Source: Subtercola sp. | GTDB lineage: Bacteria > Actinomycetota > Actinomycetes > Actinomycetales > Microbacteriaceae | Length of the DNA stretch: 64,000 nucleotides | Reading direction: 5' to 3' | Assembly: GCA_025463745.1 (NCBI GenBank) | Contig: JAODBB010000001.1 | Location: forward strand, 1 to 64,000 | Part shown: positions 61,965-64,000 of the stretch, piece by piece | How positions within the stretch are numbered: position 1 is the stretch's first letter | Layout: each line of letters opens with the position of its first letter | Notes under the pieces: generated by a model | The model's database searches: none | Told to the model about the DNA's origin: nothing | Seen by the model: the letters and a program-made list of their open reading frames with translations, nothing else | Translations under genes and position numbers: made by a program

Positions 61965-62693
61965 GACGTTGATCGTCGCGCCCGAAACGAACGAGGCGCG
62001 GTCCGAACACAGGTACACGGTCGTGTCCGCGATCTCCTCCGGATGCCCGAACCTGCGCAAGGGCGTCACTGCCTCCATCGCGGCCCGCTGCTCTGACGAC
62101 AGACCCGCTCGCATCATCGCGGTGTCGATGAGTCCCGGCGCGATGCAATTGACCCGGATGCCCGCGGGCCCGTACTCCTTCGCCAGGCTACGTGCCATCG
62201 TCGTCACCGCACCTTTCGATGTCGCGTAGGGCAATCGGGTCGGCATTCCGCCAGACAACCACGACCCCGAAGACATGATGAGGATGCACCCGCGAACACC
62301 GTCGATTCTCATCGATTCAGCGGCCGCCCGCGTGAGGAAAAAAGTGGCACTCACATTGACATTCATGTGCTGGTCCCACTGTTCTTCGGTCACCTCGGCA
62401 ACCGGAATCGGCTCGAGCATCCCCGCGAGGTGTGCGACCACGTCGACACGGCCATGGTCTCGCAGCGCCTGCGCGATGACCTCCTCCGACGTCGCCTGGC
62501 CCGTCAGGGTTACCGCGATGCGGCTGTGACCGGAGCCCGGAAGCTCTGACACGAGCCCGTCCAGCACGCCCTCGTCGCGATCGACAACCACCACGCTAGC
62601 GCCTTCCTCGGCGAACCTGACCGCCGCGTGGCGTCCGATCCCACCCGCAGCTCCAGTCAGTACGACGACCTTCCCCGTCAGCCCCAAATCCAT
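61941..62693 (-). CDS. Short-chain dehydrogenase/reductase (FabG-like)
   Basis: A 250-residue classical SDR: TGAAGGIGRHAA near 13-24, LAGMLEPIP near 88 where the usual NNAG is altered, and catalytic IMSSGSWLSGG then PYATSKGAVTTMARSLAKE near 140-175. C-terminus FVSGATINVSGGNTLY. It is the third gene of an operon with a NIPSNAP protein and a serine hydrolase, 3 nt after the NIPSNAP gene. Confidence 0.86.
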   Translation of the reverse strand: MDLGLTGKVVVLTGAAGGIGRHAAVRFAEEGASVVVVDRDEGVLDGLVSELPGSGHSRIAVTLTGQATSEEVIAQALRDHGRVDVVAHLAGMLEPIPVAEVTEEQWDQHMNVNVSATFFLTRAAAESMRIDGVRGCILIMSSGSWLSGGMPTRLPYATSKGAVTTMARSLAKEYGPAGIRVNCIAPGLIDTAMMRAGLSSEQRAAMEAVTPLRRFGHPEEIADTTVYLCSDRASFVSGATINVSGGNTLY

Positions 62694-62696
62694 GAG

Positions 62697-63041
62697 TCAG
62701 GCTCCTGTCGCCGAGGCAACGGGAGGAGTGAATCGCGGGGAGAACGACGTCGGTTTCAGGATGCGGCTTTCCTGGCTGACAAGTAGGGGCAGAGCCGCGT
62801 CTAGAAAGGCCTGCCAGGCCGGGTCGCGAGCGAGAGCAGCACGACGGGCGTCGCGATCCGCCGCATCGGCATACCCCCACAGGTGTACGACCTGATTGAG
62901 CGCGCCACTCTCCGACGTGAAGTAGCCGAGGAGCGTCCCGCAGTACCGCGCGTACAGCGGCAAGCCCTGCGCCGCGAACGTGTCGACGAACTGCTGCATG
63001 TGCCCCGGGCGCGTGGTGTAGGTGCGTTGATCGACGATCAT
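62697..63041 (-). CDS. NIPSNAP-family protein
   Basis: A 114-residue dimeric ferredoxin-like (NIPSNAP) protein: MIVDQRTYTTRPGHMQQF at the start, LLGYFTSESGALNQVVHLWGYAD in the middle. ATG 63041 follows GAGGAG by five bases. Role unknown; small NIPSNAP proteins often sit in catabolic operons with SDRs and hydrolases. Confidence 0.78.
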   Translation of the reverse strand: MIVDQRTYTTRPGHMQQFVDTFAAQGLPLYARYCGTLLGYFTSESGALNQVVHLWGYADAADRDARRAALARDPAWQAFLDAALPLLVSQESRILKPTSFSPRFTPPVASATGA

Positions 63042-63057
63042 CTTCACTCCTCGATGG

Positions 63058-64000
63058 TCATGCGAGTGCCTCATAGATGGCAGCGACGTAACGGTGGGCG
63101 ATGTCAGACCCGACGATGGAGTTGTCAGCCATTTTGTTCATCATGTACGAGATTGTGAGACCACGGTCGGGGTGGGCGATGATCATAGAACCACCCCAGC
63201 CGGCCCAGAAGGCGATTCTTTCGCCATCGGGAATCGGAGGCACCGTCTCAGGTTTGGGCAGGCTGTAACCGATACCCCATCGTAGGGGCACCCCGAGTAC
63301 GAGGTCGACCCCGTTGGCCTGCTCCTTGAAGATCAGGTCGATGGTGTCCGGGCCGAGCAATCTGACGCCGCCAACAGTTCCACCGAGTGAGATGACAGAC
63401 AGAACACGCGCCAACGACTTGGCATTGCCATGACCATTGACAGCGCCCAAATCGGCTCGTCGCCAGTCCAGCGTGTTCGCGACGTTCGGATCTCCCTGAG
63501 GGCCGAACATGGTCTTGTACAACACGCTGCCAGGCTCAATCGAGTTGAGGTCGAAGGCGCGGGTCTTGAACGGGATGACCTCGGCCACGCGATGGTCGTC
63601 TTGTGGCAGCGCTCCGATCTGGATGTCGGCTCCCAGCGGCTCGGCGATCTCGGTGCGCACGAACTCCTTCAGCGTCATGCCACTGACGCGTCGCACGACC
63701 TCACCGATCAGATGCCCCATGTTCTGGGAGTGGTAGCCGGAAGCGGTGCCCGGTTCCCACCACGGCGCCTGTGCCGCCAGCTGACTCGTCGACTTCTCCC
63801 AGTCGTACATGTCCTCGATCGAGAATGGTGTGTCCCAACCGGATACACCAGACGTGTGAGACATGATGTGGCGCACCTCGATGGCTTCCTTGCCGTTCGC
63901 CGCAAACTCGGGCCAGTACGTGGCGACGGGTTCGTAGACGTCGAGTTCGCCACGGTCCACCAGCATCAGAGCTGCGAGCGCCGACACAGTCTTAGTGCAC
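63058..64000 (-). CDS. Serine hydrolase (beta-lactamase/esterase class C type), partial at window end
   Basis: The visible 314 residues are the C-terminal part of a class C beta-lactamase-like esterase. Read in frame past the internal GTG, the sequence continues to the window edge as CTKTVSALAALM, which is the end of the SxxK active-site motif; the catalytic Ser codon is the one cut by the edge. The YxN-equivalent GYHSQNMGHLIG is near the middle (codons around 63720) and a late WAGWGGSM takes the HxG-type position. Probably an ester or lactone hydrolase acting before the SDR in the same operon. Confidence 0.84.
   Translation of the reverse strand, partial: CTKTVSALAALMLVDRGELDVYEPVATYWPEFAANGKEAIEVRHIMSHTSGVSGWDTPFSIEDMYDWEKSTSQLAAQAPWWEPGTASGYHSQNMGHLIGEVVRRVSGMTLKEFVRTEIAEPLGADIQIGALPQDDHRVAEVIPFKTRAFDLNSIEPGSVLYKTMFGPQGDPNVANTLDWRRADLGAVNGHGNAKSLARVLSVISLGGTVGGVRLLGPDTIDLIFKEQANGVDLVLGVPLRWGIGYSLPKPETVPPIPDGERIAFWAGWGGSMIIAHPDRGLTISYMMNKMADNSIVGSDIAHRYVAAIYEALA

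Overview
The window looks like chromosomal DNA of a high-GC actinobacterium. GC-rich codon use, frequent GTG/TTG starts, ATGA-type overlaps and at least one probably leaderless promoter support this. The mix of fructan, amino-sugar, uronate and cyclitol-type catabolic genes suggests a soil- or plant-associated member of the Micrococcales (Microbacteriaceae or Micrococcaceae-like); that placement is inference. No rRNA, tRNA, CRISPR array or phage was seen. Most of the window is a row of sugar-catabolic islands, each with its own importer and regulator.

Layout: (1) 1-4.4 kb holds methionine-type uptake (metN partial, metQ) divergent from a two-gene flavin monooxygenase/desulfurisation-type operon. 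(2) 4.4-14.9 kb is an inulin/difructose-anhydride locus. A seven-gene minus-strand operon (binding protein, two permeases, LacI regulator, GH32-like fructosidase, PfkB fructokinase, 450-aa beta-helix enzyme) faces a plus-strand group (a 61-aa orphan Tat signal peptide ORF and two tandem inulin fructotransferases). Palindromic LacI-type operators lie over both divergent promoters. (3) 15.0-24.3 kb is an amino-sugar operon (SSS symporter, AGE-family epimerase, NagB-like, SIS protein, NagA, ceramidase-like zinc amidase homologue, LacI), ending with a mannonate dehydratase. (4) 24.3-25.1 kb is non-coding debris with a broken MFS transporter. (5) 25.1-41.4 kb is a large oxidoreductive sugar/cyclitol cluster: ABC importer, iolC, Cgl0159-type aldolase, HutC-type GntR, zinc ADH, mutarotase, two-domain-free SDR, sugar isomerase, amidohydrolase and five Gfo/Idh/MocA dehydrogenases, tied together by a repeated TTGTnnnnACAT operator. 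(6) 41.5-46.9 kb is the glucuronate operon lacI-uxaC-uxuB-manD; its manD is a near-duplicate of the one at 23.1 kb. (7) 47-52.3 kb has a response regulator, a histidine kinase and a GT39-type membrane glycosyltransferase, then a GNAT acetyltransferase. (8) 52.3-55.5 kb is a degraded stretch: IS256-type transposase tail, succinate-semialdehyde dehydrogenase, and a 5'-truncated dihydrolipoamide acyltransferase fused head-to-head with a 5'-truncated GntR regulator. (9) 55.5-60.3 kb is a branched-chain amino acid-type ABC importer with a fused LivH-LivM permease. (10) 60.6-64 kb has a TetR/SDR divergon and an SDR-NIPSNAP-serine hydrolase operon cut by the window end.

A coherent model for region 2 is that fructan is converted by fructotransferases to difructose anhydride, which is imported, opened by the cytoplasmic beta-helix paralogue, split by the GH32-like enzyme and phosphorylated by PfkB. 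The main puzzle is that neither fructotransferase carries its own signal peptide while a free-standing Tat signal peptide ORF sits directly upstream. Region 5 has no complete known pathway: its number of dehydrogenases and lack of any glycosidase suggest an undescribed oxidoreductive route. Both importers for regions 2 and 5 lack an ATPase gene, so a shared ATPase encoded elsewhere is expected.
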